Assembly (NCBI GenBank): GCA_023653785.1
Contig: JAMKCH010084987.1
Coordinates: 1 to 64,000 of the forward strand
DNA: 64,000 nucleotides
Direction: 5' to 3'
Source of the DNA: Ophioderma brevispina
Lineage: Eukaryota > Echinodermata > Ophiuroidea > Amphilepidida > Ophiodermatidae
The position numbers were made by a program, and so were the translations under genes. The notes under the pieces were generated by a model. That model saw only the letters and a list, made by a program, of their open reading frames with translations. It was not told the origin of the DNA and ran no database searches. Of this stretch, positions 22,298-33,084 are shown piece by piece. The stretch's first letter is position 1; the number at the start of each line of letters is the position of its first letter.

Positions 22298-24387
22298 ACT
22301 TACTTGTTTAGGTTTGCAAAAACAGAAAAAAAACTCACTTGTTTAGGGACGAAAATAAAAAAAAACTCTGTCTTACGGGCCCGACCGACCCTGGTTTTTC
22401 AGCTTTGCAGAGTTTTTTTGTTTTTTAGTTTTTCAAAATCATGTAAAATCAGCCTGTTTTAGCCCAAATTTATTCCACAATTGGGGCGAATGTTTATTTA
22501 GAAAATTTGTAAAAATTTTTCATTTTTTCTCTTGATTTTTCAGAGTTGGGGCCTGTGAGGCCATTTTTGAGCTCCAGGAAAAGAAAAAAAGAAAAAAAAT
22601 CGCCCGACCGACCGACCCACTCGAAAGGTCGCTCGCCGTAAAACAGGGGTCTTCTTTTTCGTCGCATTCAGGGTATTTTTTTTAGTCATGGAAATACTGT
22701 TTGAGGGTACATTTTGTAAGTCCTTGTTCATGCATCACATCCACCTTTTAATACAAGTGTTCCCTCCCCCCCCCCAAAAAAAACAAACACAGAACTAATA
22801 TTTTGAAAATAATTGCTGTGCAGATACTAATTCGATGATACTATTGCTGAACCTGCCACCACTCTCTTCATTCTCTTGATCTTATGACTAGACTACTTGC
22901 AGAACATTAAACTTTTAGGTTTTTATAACATACCACAATTCTACGACTATGTGCAATATGAGTGTAATAAAAATGTTGTGGGCAAAATCTTTGCAAATTT
23001 ATGCAAAAAGAAATTCACACAAAGGTGCCCAGGACTGCCTTTTCCACAAACATTTCTTGCCACAAATTAAAGTTGGTTTTCAGTTGCTAAGTGATACACA
23101 ATTTACAGATCATATAACTATTTGCTTTGGCATAAGTTTAAATTGCACATTTACACATACAATGGAATGCAGAAGGTAATGGGTAGTTTTTCCAGGTTTC
23201 ATTTGCAAGAAATCATTAATGCTGGTATTATGATTAACCAGGGTTAGTCCTGCCTGGAGTGGATCTTTCTTCCTTTCAACATGCTCTAAAAAATGTGCGA
23301 TAATGGATGAGAAAATTTCACTTGGATGGGCCGGAACTACCAATCAATTCTCATGGATCGGCCGGACGGCCCATCAGTTACATAGATATCACTTTCACAG
23401 CATTTTGAAAAAAAAAAAAGGTCCACAGGTAGGCCAACAGATTTAAATCCAGGTCTTAAAGGTAGTCTCCCTTAGAATCCCAGCCTAGTTTCTATAAGTC
23501 AAAGGCTATGGCTTAAGGGCGTGTTAAACCAAGAGAAGATACCAGTAGCTTCCCACAATGCATTGCTCCATTGAGAAAGTTTTGTACAGGTTGCATGTGG
23601 ATCGTTAGAGTTGAAACGCTCTTAAAATGCAAGTTTGTGATCAGTACGTCAATTTAGCAATGGTTTCATCACTAACGACCCACCTCAGTACCTGTACAAA
23701 AACCTCCATTGGAAGCAATGCATTGTGGGAAGCTATTGCATCTTCTCTTGTGTTAACACAAGTGCTTTTGTTTTTACAAGAAATTGTTGAGTTTTGCACC
23801 ATTTTAAAACATCACACCTAAGATTGTTCAAAATCTATATTTTGCCTGGTGTCAGCTTGTATATACAAAAAAACCCTCACCGAAATGATTAAGACCAAAT
23901 CAGATTTTTTTTTTTTTCCTTATGGGTTTAAACAGAACGATTTTATAATTTAACATCGCCGACGACGTCAAATTCAGCAGACGACGAAAATGGCGTAACA
24001 GCAAGACACGCCTATCTATATCTATCTATACAAGCATTTATAAGCCTCTACTAAGAGCACAGCCGCTTTTACAAAGAAAAAAACATTATATAAATAAAGC
24101 ACCAAGCATCAAAAACACAAACTCAAGAATGGGAATACGGAGGTTTTCAAAATGCGCTTGAAACCAGGCACAGACCCAGCCTCACGAATCTCATTAGGCA
24201 TGTTCTCATTCCACACGCGCGGAGCAGCGACAGCAAAGGGGGAATCACCCGCCTTTTTTGATAAGATTCAGCATGGAAGACGAGTGTAATCAGAGTGAGA
24301 ACAGAGTCTGCGTCCCGTGGTAAAGAGGATGTTTCTCTGTAGAGAACAAGATCACCAAGTAGAAGGGGCTTGTTCATTGAGACACTT
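22298..24387 (+). repeat. Large tandem duplication, copy B (~2.1 kb)
   Basis: Second copy of the 19286-22297 unit. It begins TACTTACTTGTTTAGG and ends TTCATTGAGACACTTAAT, where similarity to copy A stops. It retains short CCGACCGACC motifs (about 22380 and 22601) in place of the polypyrimidine blocks of copy A. A third, shorter relative of the start of the unit lies at 61560-61740. Confidence 0.8.
23218..23490. mobile_element. Palindromic MITE, second copy
   Basis: Counterpart in copy B of the 21124-21400 element: ATGCTGGTATTATGATTAACC and CAGGGTTAGTCC at the left, AAATCCAGGTC and AGGTAGTCTCCCTTAG at the right. Confidence 0.6.
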
Positions 24388-24400
24388 AATAAACATATAA
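24130..24400 (-). pseudogene. Retrotransposon reverse transcriptase C-terminal fragment (copy B)
   Basis: Duplicate of the fragment at 22024-22290. The minus strand reads GDSPFAVAAPRVWNE with a frameshift before NEIREAGSVPGFKR. The GCGC hairpin tail is also present near 24040-24075. Single-base indels relative to copy A break the frame in different places. Confidence 0.7.
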
Positions 24401-25176
24401 CATAATCTATACTGAAACATTCTTTAAACAGGCAACCAATGCAATTCCCTAAACAAGCCCGTAGAAGTCTGGTCACGGGCTACATCCAAATATTAAGCGC
24501 GCAGCTTTGTTTGGAGGGCGGCGCTGCAAACTCTTTAGGCACATTCAATGCACCAACAACAAAGAAGTTACCAAATCAAGACGTGAAAAGACCAACCCTC
24601 TAACTGCATTGTGGCAAGCCGCTGGGTGATAACGCGGCGAATCCTCCAAAGGGGCCTTAAATGAAAATTGATGGATGTACAAAGGGAATGACTGCTCAGA
24701 CATGCCCCACCCGAGCACAGGCAAGCATCAAGAAAAATACCCAGTTCTTAACTTAGAGGATGGAGAATACACACATTGCCAAGTCTGAGTTCGCGATTAG
24801 TGAGCCGTGGTAGAATGTGATTACTGGGCAAACGATAAACTCGGTTTTCTCTTGATTCAGTTTTGCAGAGTATTAGCAATCATATGCACACTCCGTATGC
24901 TTGTTTGACATCTATCACCTTTGTGGGTTTTTAATAATATCATGGAGTATGAGTCAAAAATGTTAATATACACATTTGTGATTAAAGTTATGGAAAACTT
25001 AAAATTGGCCTACAAATCACATGGATGTCTTTATCCTCAGACCGTGTCCCTATCTGTTTGTGGGGTATGGTTTATTTTTTTGTGGTGAAATATATCTCTG
25101 TTCTTCCAATGGCCTAGACTAATCATTTGAAGCAAATTGAAGAATTTCATATTTTGTGAAGATGTGCCAATGCCGC
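24401..25176. other. Flanking DNA with an old dispersed repeat
   Basis: No gene. The part at about 24895-25176 resembles 38995-39250 in the same orientation (CTATCACCTTTGTGGGTTTT against CTGTGACCTTTTTTGGTTTT; ATGTGCCAATGCCGCT against TGTTGCCAGTGCCGCT), so both are copies of one element. Confidence 0.45.
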
Positions 25177-25512
25177 TAAAGGGGGCAGGACATCTTTCAA
25201 ACTAAAAAAAAGATTTATGATTTTATTTTTTTATTCTTACATTATATGAGCAAAATAAACAAAAAATCACTTTTAAGAGCGCACTTCAATTTTTAAATGA
25301 GGCCATATTATGGTATAGGAGGCACTTCAGAAAACGGGCGGCAGAAGCTTCATACTTCGAGGCCTTAGGAGTGACTGTCATCCTGTTTACTCCAGGGCAC
25401 TTCTGGTTGCCAGCACTGCAATACGGTGCAGAAGGTGGTGTCAGAGCTGAATATCGCGGTAATTTTAAATCTGTACAAGGGTCTTTTTCGTACATTTTTT
25501 ACAATAATTGAA

Positions 25513-25575
25513 ATGGATTATGAGGAATTTGAAGTGGAGATGGCAGATGAGGAGCGGTTTGAAGTGCTTTTGTAG
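25513..25575 (+). CDS. Possible first exon or short acidic frame (unidentified)
   Basis: An ATG with a G at +4 opens a 20-codon acidic frame, MDYEEFEVEMADEERFEVLL, ending at TAG. The sequence right after (TAGTGTGAGCCC) offers a GTGAGC splice donor overlapping the stop, so it could be a first coding exon. It lies inside the 25177-27050 inverted-repeat element, and an acidic N-terminus would suit a transposon-encoded protein. No downstream exon was identified and the call is weak. Confidence 0.2.
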   Translation: MDYEEFEVEMADEERFEVLL

Positions 25576-25879
25576 TGTGAGCCCACGACAAGAGTTCTGA
25601 TGACAGACGTGGGGGTAAGCTGGGGAAGGAGAATGCAATTTACAGGCCGGACCGATGCGCCTCCACAAGAACAGAGGTAGCAAATACTGCAGGAAAATAC
25701 CATGACCGTTTTGCCGTACGCCGAGCACATTTGAATTGGTAATTAAAATCTTTGTTAAATATTAGTACAAATCTGAGCAATTTAGACAAAATAGCACGAG
25801 AATTTGTGTAGAATTTTGCATAATTGAGAATGGTGTCGATTGCAGTAGACCGAACTCATATTTTGGATTTACCCTGATA

Positions 25880-26205
25880 ATGGTCAGTGTTTGTGCTTAT
25901 ACTTTCATTTCAAGAATAGTTTCACATCATTTCTGGCCAAGATTCTGGTTAATAAATGATTGATCTGAAAAGTCTGGGAATTGTAATTCGTAGAAGCACT
26001 GACATTGAGCTGATAAACATGAACACACACGGCGTGGCTGCAATCGACACGCTGCTATGGACCCAGAGTGGGGATTTACCCGATTTAAATGGTTAGTGTT
26101 TGTGCTAATACTTTCATTCAAGAATATTTCTGCACATCATTTCAATGGGCCAAGATTCTTGTTAAGTAATTGTTTGGTCTGAAAAGCTTGGAATTGTAAT
26201 TAACA
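25880..26205 (+). repeat. Tandem duplication of ~120 bp segments, ~215 bp apart
   Basis: The text GGTCAGTGTTTGTGCTTATA through TCTGAAAAGTCTGGGAATTG (25880-25983) is repeated at about 26090-26200 as GGTTAGTGTTTGTGCTAATA through CTGAAAAGCTTGGAATTG. It lies inside the 1.87 kb inverted-repeat element. Confidence 0.65.
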
Positions 26206-27050
26206 ACCCCATCGAACTGAGAAAAAAATGAGTTATGACACAATAAGACCGGAGACCCACGCCACCAAGATAAGTGAGTACGAAGGGAGGGAATCATGAC
26301 AGGCAGAGGGTACACGAGGTAAGCTGCAGTGGGGAGCACATTGCGTCGTATTTTGAGGGGGGGTGAGGTTAGACAAATCCATTTAGCTTTGTTAATAAAG
26401 CTCTAAATGTAAAAAAATACCTTGCCGTATGATTGTAGAACAATATACCCTCAAGTGACCAAAAAAAGTCCGAGCGAAAATGAAGATATTTAAAGTTCAA
26501 AATGAGACATAAAAAGGCTTAAAATACGTAAAACTATTATGGGTCCATGCTGAGAATTAGTGACCGGCCCGTTTACAGGCACCTTCGCACTTGCTGTGAT
26601 AATTCACGATTGCTTGTTAATACAAGTATATTAAAGTTTATCTCGCACAAAAACTGCATATGTACGATTAGATGTACTTATTAAGATTGACTACGATCCA
26701 ATTAATTTGCCTCTCAATAAAAATATGTTGGATGTCTTTGTCAACAACTGTTCAAAATGCATGGCACTTACGGTGTGTGTGCTCGCCATCGCGTGTGTCA
26801 CATGCTTCTCGGTGCCTCTAGTGGCAAACCACCGATCTAAACAGGTTGACGTCACCTGGGATGTTGCCGGGTGTTGTTACTTTTTTGGAAACGTTTTTAA
26901 GCGTATGGCTGGGTGGTGATTATTATGTAATTAATAAAAAAATGATGGGGAGAGCATTGTAAAACTGTTTCATTAAATAAAGCAGCACATTTTAAGATTA
27001 TGTTCATACCAAATTTGTTAAATTGTACAAAAAATGTCCTGCCCCCTTTA

Positions 27051-27529
27051 AGCTGGATTCAAGCTGTGTGGGAAAAGCGTAGGCAAAATGTAAACCTTAG
27101 ACATGGCCTCCATACAGACAACAAAAAATGCTATAGGCATTTGATACTTTATTAAGGACAACAAGGCATCTTTAATGCAAAATAGAGTGAACCCCCATAA
27201 TTGCATCAACTTTTGAGATTTCCTCTTAGAGAAAGTTACCATCACAAACCTCAGAATCTTTGAACAACTCTGAAAGAACCCAGACGAAGCTGAACCCAGA
27301 CGAAGCTGAAACTACAAATTAATTCAGTATTAAAGGCCAATTCCAAGATTTCCTGAGAATGGTACCCTCAAGTTTCTAACAAATCATGCTTTTTTGTAAT
27401 TTTTTGTCCATACTAATCACTGCATAAAAATGCTATGCTCAAATTGATGCCCTTCATACAGAAAATCTTAACTTTGTAATAAAATTCCACATCTGGAATT
27501 TTTGTTATGCACAGTATCCTGTGGTACTT
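27051..27529. other. No gene recognised
   Basis: AT-rich DNA. CCCAGACGAAGCTGAA is repeated in tandem near 27281-27308. No exon-like sequence. Confidence 0.3.
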
Positions 27530-28100
27530 CCATACTATACAACTATACTATACTATATTATATACTAGTACCTCATAGATCCTTGTCATCTGATTGGTTA
27601 AATTAAAGTCACATGACATGGTATAGTTTCACTATTTTCGCATAAAACGCGTATAGTACCTTTTTTGCCCGGTATAGTACCTTTTCTGCCCGGTATAGTA
27701 AATTTCTGCCCGTATAGTAATTTTTTGGACCGGTATAGTAATTTTTTGGACCAGTATAGTAACTCTTTGACTGGTATAGTAATTTTCTGCCCTAGCTGTA
27801 GTCTCGTTACTGCAGAAGAAAGGATCTATGGGGTATATAAAGCAAATATTAACTGTCCTTTATTCGGGCCATAGTCAAATCTATTGACCCTCGGTGATCT
27901 CGAGACCGTACTATTTTCCCTCAGCTCCGCTTCGGGAAAAGAGTACGGCCCTAGATCACCTCGGGTTAATAGATTTGACTATGTCCCTCATGGACAGTCA
28001 ATATTGGTATACGTATACTCTACTATACTATACTAAACTGATCCTAATACTAATCTTAACTTACTATAACTATACTATACTATACTATACTATAAAACAA
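27530..28100. repeat. TATAC-type microsatellites flanking 22 bp repeats
   Basis: CTATACTATACTATA-type simple repeats occur at about 27535-27565 and 28015-28095. Between them, about seven copies of a ~22 bp unit resembling CCGGTATAGTAATTTTTTGGA run from about 27650 to 27790. The strong inverted repeat at 27870-27982 lies in the same block. There is no coding content. Confidence 0.7.
27870..27982. mobile_element. 113 bp near-perfect inverted repeat (hairpin MITE)
   Basis: CATAGTCAAATCTATTGACC at 27870 pairs with the inverted GGTTAATAGATTTGACTATG ending near 27982. CGGTGATCTCGAGACCGTAC pairs with GTACGGCCCTAGATCACCTC, and TTTTCCC with GGGAAAA. The stem is about 50 bp and the loop is tiny (CTCAGCTCCGCTTC), so it could fold as a long hairpin in DNA or RNA. 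Confidence 0.75.
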
Positions 28101-28213
28101 AAATCTTATTCATCTCAACCTGCAATTGATATCTTAACTATCTTTAATTTTGGTTGACTACTTTATGAATACTACACACAAAAATTATATTTCAAAATTT
28201 CTGAATCTGCCTT

Positions 28214-28547
28214 TAAAGGTGCTTGTTCCGATCGCTTTTGGGACCCCCCTGATTTACCCGGAAGTAGTATCAATTTTGATATCAGGTGAAAGGCCGTATT
28301 TTTCTCATTGTTGTCCTGAAATTTCAGCTTTCAAGTCCACTTCTTTCTCAAGATACAGATCAAAAACTACCGTTTTAGTGGTTAACCATCAATATTAGCA
28401 CAGTAGTGAATAGGTCGTTGCACCATCGCGTCTAGCATAAAAACCGCAAGTTTGTTTCCCACGGTATTTGACGGTCAGTGTGTACAAGTGTCAGACTCTC
28501 ATATCAAGTAGAGAATACGACAGACAAAAATCGGACCAAGCACCTTA
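28214..28547. mobile_element. MITE with TAAAGGTGCTTGTTCCGAT ends
   Basis: TAAAGGTGCTTGTTCCGAT (28214-28232) is mirrored by ATCGGACCAAGCACCTTA (28530-28547) with a one-base indel. The interior has no transposase. The overlapping 82-codon plus frame has no recognised features. Confidence 0.65.
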
Positions 28548-28665
28548 AGGTATAGAATCTGGTACAAAATTTAATTTGAGAGGGACGTACCCTCCCAACA
28601 ATGAAATACAATGATCACTCAGAATGCAAAGGCAAATGTTAAAAGTGGCATCTCAAAATCAGTAT

Positions 28666-29049
28666 TAGGCCTAAAAAAGAAAATTGTTTGATTGGCGTAA
28701 CATAGAAAAAAAATTAGGGTAGGTAGGTCGGATTTTATTTTTTTTTTTATATTTTATTTTTTTTTTATGTTTCACATACCAGAACACACAATATATGACA
28801 CACATACAAAAACAAATGGCACATCTTCACTTTTTCTGTAACACATCTTTTTATTTGTCATTTTGAATGTCCTGCAATCCTTTAGAGTGCCGAAGTATGA
28901 CGTCATTAAATTCCTGTTTTTGCATTTCAGCGTTTTCATGACCATATATCAGTAAAACATGGTGGGAAAAAATAAAAATATTTAGGGTCGGCAGTAAAAA
29001 TAGGGTCGGTCGGGTTACGCCAATCAAACAATTTTTTTTTTTTAGGCCT
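28666..29049. mobile_element. 384 bp MITE with ~36 bp terminal inverted repeats
   Basis: The left end TAGGCCTAAAAAAG and AATTGTTTGATTGGCGTAAC is mirrored by GTTACGCCAATCAAACAATT and a T run ending AGGCCT. Just inside, GGTCGGATTT at the left and GGGTCGGTCGGG at the right resemble the CCGACCGACC motifs of the 22.3 kb duplication copy. Non-coding. Confidence 0.75.
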
Positions 29050-29059
29050 TAGCAACAAT

Positions 29060-29250
29060 GGCTGGTATTCTCAGAGGGTGTCTAACTTCAGACCTGGGTT
29101 TAAACCAGGGTTAGTCCTACAAGAGTGGACTTTTTTTTCCTTTCTCACCTGTTATTTTCAACTTTTTTAGTATGTTGAAAGGAAAAAGGTCTACTCATGT
29201 AGGACTAACCATGGTTTAAACCAAGGTCTAAAGTTACGACTCCCTTTGAG
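29060..29250. mobile_element. Palindromic MITE, third copy of the GGTTAGTCCTAC family
   Basis: GTTTAAACCAGGGTTAGTCC at the left pairs with GGACTAACCATGGTTTAAAC at the right. The outer ends GGTATTCTCAGAGGGTGTC and ACTCCCTTTGAG are also inverted relatives. It is the cleanest of the three copies (the others lie at 21124 and 23218). Confidence 0.75.
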
Positions 29251-29515
29251 CAAGCAGTGGGGGTGCGGAGGGTGCTGTCGCACGCCCCCCCAAAAAAAAA
29301 ACCCACAAAATGCATACAAAAAAGGTCCATTTTGATAAAAAGGTCCAGAATTTAGAGTATTTTTGACATGAAAAGTCCCACTTTTTTGGTGAATGATATG
29401 TTCCAGAATTCAAATAAGGTACAATTTTTAAGGGGATGAGGTCCACTTTTAACTAAAAAAGGTCCCCTTTTTAGAAGTCCCGCAACCCCCCCCAAAATAA
29501 AACCTGCATACTGGC
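29251..29515 (-). repeat. Repeat with C-runs and GGTCC motifs
   Basis: CACGCCCCCCCAAAAAAAA at the left, several AAAAAGGTCC motifs, then CCCGCAACCCCCCCCAAAA at the right. It shares the AAAAGTCCACTTTTT-type core with the 9862-10163 MITE in opposite orientation. Boundaries are approximate. Confidence 0.45.
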
Positions 29516-29786
29516 CCCTGTCTTTGAGATAACCGCCAAGGACTTACTAAGCTGGATTACATTTTCAACCACTATAACATATCCATCCACCATTACAAAG
29601 AAACCTTTCAACCTGGTTACAAAACACTATTTATTATCTTTTTATTTTCTCTACCTATATGTTTAATTTTACAAAGTACTACTGACAATCACATGCACAT
29701 TCTTTGGCATTTTGATATGGACGTCATTCAATAGTAGCACCATTGTGTCTGTTAACAGTCTAGGCTGGTGCTAAACATTTCATTAT
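29516..29786. other. Spacer, nothing recognised
   Basis: AT-rich DNA between two elements. Confidence 0.3.
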
Positions 29787-29795
29787 TCTATTCCA

Positions 29796-30124
29796 CCATT
29801 GTTCCCAACCTTTATTCCCCATGACCCACTTTTCAAATATTATCACAGGTGACTCCAACACTCTATAACACCACCCCGCCTGTTACGTGTGCTCGGTATT
29901 GCACCCAAATCTACAATCCAATATTCCTCACATATAGGGTGGTTTAACCGACATTGGTAAATTAACCAGGAGCACCTTTGCTTTTATGAAATCTTTACTA
30001 CTTTTTTAAATGAAAATTGAGATTGTGTAAAGTTACTTGGTGACCCCTTTCTCACTTGCCGCGACCCTTTCTCACTTGCCCACGACCCCTTTTGGGGTCA
30101 TGACCCCAGGTTGGGAAATGATGG
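29796..30124. mobile_element. hAT-like MITE with target-site duplication
   Basis: The ends CCATTGTTCCCAACCT (29796) and, inverted, CCATCATTTCCCAACCT (ending 30124) match the CAG-GGTTCCCAACCT style of hAT (Charlie/Tip-type) termini. The flanks TCTATTCCA at 29787-29795 and 30125-30133 are a direct 9-base repeat containing the expected 8 bp duplication. The element is 329 bp with no coding capacity. GACCC/GGGTC text follows both ends, and CTCACTTGCC-GCGACCCTTT is tandemly repeated near the right end. Confidence 0.8.
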
Positions 30125-30171
30125 TCTATTCCAAGAGGCCTACATGCAATGCGTAGGCACTCTATCCCCAT

Positions 30172-30545
30172 TCACTATGAAACTAGAACACTGAAAAATA
30201 CATTGAAAATCACCAAGTATTAATGCTGAATATCTATGAAAATCATCTGAACAAAGGAAAATAGCAACACTGAAATGTTTTCAGCTGCGGTTCAGAGGTG
30301 GTTCAGTGTTGTATTGTCCTCTATATTGAGCATCGATCTCATATTGTAATTACCATAACTATTTCACCAAGTCAACATATATAGTTTTTTTTTCAGTATG
30401 ATTAGTGTTTCTTCAGAGAGAGATCAACAACAATTTCAGTGTGATTATGAACAGGCTCATTTTGTATCTGGTTTCAGTGTATTTTTCAGTAATTTTCAGA
30501 AGTGCAGAAAATTGTGTATTTTTCAGTGTTATAGTTTCATAGTGA
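30172..30545. mobile_element. MITE with TCACTATGAAACTA ends and TTTCAGTG repeats
   Basis: TCACTATGAAACTAGAACAC and TGAAAAATACA at the left (from 30172) are mirrored by TGTATTTTTCAGTGTTATAG and TTTCATAGTGA at the right. TTCAGTG or TTTCAG recurs through the right half. Non-coding. Confidence 0.7.
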
Positions 30546-31326
30546 TTTGAGAGAACTAAATTCTTTATACATATCCAACATCTGCAACTACATGCTTGTC
30601 CTTGAGCTGCATTGCAGATATTGATTAGAGGTTATACTCGATTCGCGCTGATATAGGAGCTGGGGAAAAGTTTTGGGTCATATCCATTAGGTGAAATAGG
30701 GAAGAAGAATTTTAATCTATCCAAGAAGTCGCTTCGCTGCCTAACAATAGAAAATGACTTGAATGGAAAATGGCCAAGTAAAAAACTAAATTTGGTTTAC
30801 TGTATTTTTCTTAATTCAACTTTATATGGTTTTGTACAGATTTATTAAGATATTCTTCACATTTTCACTGTATCCTCGTGGAGCCATAAGTTGAAAAAAA
30901 TTGTAAGCCTACTGAGCACGATACATGGTATGTTTATACTCTATGGTGCATTGTTCCTAAATGTAGACTGACAAAGAAATTCCTCGAATTCTTTACACAA
31001 AAGAAGTTATGATTGAGGTGACTTTTTTATGTGTTTGTTTAGGCCAAGGTTTTCTTTTCCAAATATTTTATCCAACGTGCTTCACCTATTAAGAAGTACG
31101 CTTAACCATCTATGAGTGGGTATCGACTATTGTATTTGTCGTATTAGTTTAGGTAACGTATGAAAGTAATGATGAGGCCCCATATCACCTGCGTGGACGG
31201 CGCAAAAACCATTGTTACCACATTCAGGATTCAATAGCGCACCTTTCTTTGCATGCAGTATTTAACATTTTAACGACCGTAACTTTTACCAGTGACCCTC
31301 TATGTTTAGTGACCACTGTACATTGT
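30546..31326. other. No gene recognised
   Basis: AT-rich DNA. TTATACTCGATTCGCGCTGATATAGG near 30631 is an inverted piece of the repeat at 31327-31461, so a decayed element probably spans this interval. Confidence 0.35.
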
Positions 31327-31461
31327 ATTGACCGTAGATCACACAGTATTAAGAACACACGGACTAAGAGTGCTTCAAAGTTTAATTGCAGATCGCCCCT
31401 CACAACCAGCTCTCACCCGTAAAAAAGTACAGGTTGTCCCTATATCAGCGCGAATCGAGTA
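31327..31461 (+). repeat. Dispersed repeat shared with 36055-36205
   Basis: TATTGACCGTAGATCACACA, GAGTGCTTCAAAGTTTAA, GATCGCCCCTCACAAC and GGTTGTCCCTATATCAGCG match, in order, TATTGACCGCTTCAGAGCCA, GAGTGCTGCAAAGTTTAA, GTGCGCCCCTCACAAA and GGTTGTCCCTATATTCAGTG near 36.06-36.2 kb. Together with an inverted tail near 30631 this is an interspersed element end. Confidence 0.6.
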
Positions 31462-31642
31462 TAATGTCTGCATATTTTTAGCTTCGAGTGCATTGGCAAA
31501 AAATCAATGCACACACGCTCATTTTGATGACAAATAATGGTACAAGCCCCGCAAAGACGAGTGCCATTATGAGTCTGGTCAAACTGACGCAAGTGCATTG
31601 ATTTTTGCCAAAGCACGAGAAACTAAAAATATGCAGACATTA
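31462..31642. mobile_element. 181 bp palindromic MITE
   Basis: TAATGTCTGCATATTTTTAG and TTGGCAAAAAATCAATGCAC at the left are mirrored by GTGCATTGATTTTTGCCAA and CTAAAAATATGCAGACATTA at the right. Arms of about 70 bp surround a short loop. Non-coding. Confidence 0.75.
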
Positions 31643-31649
31643 ACCAAAT

Positions 31650-32520
31650 TCATTAATGTTATTTACAGCAGACAATATACAAAAAGAATCTGAATACTGC
31701 ATGAAATCCAATGCAGTAATGTTCCAAACGAAAAATGCACACACCCGCCAATAAAATAATCAATCCAACCGCGCGTACGCTCATTAACATACGCACCGTG
31801 CAATGACAAATACCAATGCATGATTTTTATCCAATCAATTTCTTCTCTCATGACAAATGTTTGTGAAATAACACAATCACCTTAGGACTGCTTATCAACA
31901 TCTTAAATTGATAATGTTCCCCTTTAAATCAATTAATTCTAATGCTCAGAACAAGGTTTTAAACAATGTATTGGGCTGGAAATAAAAGGCCAGATAGACT
32001 TTTTTGTCGTCTTTTTTAAATTGTGGAAAAAATGTTTTAGCAGTTTTATTTTTCAGGGGTTTGGGTTTTCCTTTATTTTCAGGGGAAGCAGTTAATGCCA
32101 AGCAAGCAATTTCTAAAGCCTAACTGCAGTTATAGCTCTTTGTTTATGAATAAAGAGTTGCTATTTACAGTGTATCCCAGCAGAAAATAAGACATTTCAT
32201 TTGACCCTTTCAACAGTTTAAATCCACACACAAACTGGTTTCACGCTCTATACTTTGTTTATCACCTAATAGACAAAAATTATTTGGTTTGTTTATCCGG
32301 GCGTGAAAGAAATTCCGTTTTACATGCGCGCCTCTTGCCACAAGCGTGCTCTGCGTGTACATTACGCACTGCGTCTGCTGCGGTAGTGTTGCTTGCAGTT
32401 GCGTCCGCACTGTTCTATATCAATTTGCGGTAAGAAGAGTCTTGCCTATTTGGTAATGAACAAAGTATAGCAGATTCCACTTTACACTGACCTTCATTCA
32501 AATATTGTTTCGATTTTAAA
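31650..32520. other. No gene recognised
   Basis: AT-rich DNA with short unrelated frames. It lies downstream of the 33-34.6 kb minus-strand gene and may include its 3' untranslated or intergenic sequence. Confidence 0.3.
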
Positions 32521-32524
32521 TAAA

Positions 32525-33084
32525 TATGAAAGCTACCTTATGTACCGGACTTTTCCGTAACATATGGCAATCGCTAATATAATACATGCAAGCCCAGATT
32601 AAAGTTCAAACTTAACCTGTATCTAGTGATTGCATCCAAAACTTGCCGACATCTGCAGTACCCACAAAGCAAACCTATCCACACAGGGATAGTTTGTTGA
32701 GCTGCAGTCGCCAACCCTGGCTACCACCGACACAGGGAACGGCCGCCTGTCAGCTGATGCAATCTTCAATCAAGCTGCGTAGTGTGTCTAGTTCTTCTCT
32801 CACATATGAAAGCTACCTTATGTATTGGGCTTTTCCGTAACATATGGCAATCGCTAATTTAATACATTCAAGCCCAGATTAAAGTTCAAACTTAACCTGT
32901 ATCTAGTGACTGCATCCAAAACTTGCCGACATCTGCAGTACCCACCAAGCAAACCTATCCACACAGGGATAGCTTGTTGAGCTGCAGTCGCCAACCCTGA
33001 CTGCCACCGACACAGGGAACGGCCTCCTGTCAGCTGATGCAATCTTCAATCAAGCTGCGTAGTGTGTCTAGTTCCTCTCTCACA
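32525..33084. repeat. Recent tandem duplication, 280 bp unit, covering a gene 3' end
   Basis: ATATGAAAGCTACCTTATGT at 32525 recurs at 32805, and everything up to TCTCTCACAT (about 32804 and 33084) is repeated with a constant 280-base offset and only a handful of substitutions, without indels. On the minus strand the unit includes the last 17 codons and stop of the terminal exon (stops at 33030-33032 and 32750-32752) plus about 225 bp beyond. Confidence 0.85.

Larger units (their letters stand above)
25177..27050. mobile_element. 1.87 kb DNA transposon-like element with 17 bp terminal inverted repeats
   Basis: TAAAGGGGGCAGGACAT at 25177-25193 is the exact reverse complement of ATGTCCTGCCCCCTTTA at 27034-27050. 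The outermost bases TAA/TTA could represent the TWA target typical of PIF/Harbinger elements, but they could equally belong to the repeats. Inside are one acidic exon-like frame (25513-25575), an internal tandem duplication (25880-26205) and no recognisable transposase. Probably a non-autonomous derivative. Confidence 0.6.
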
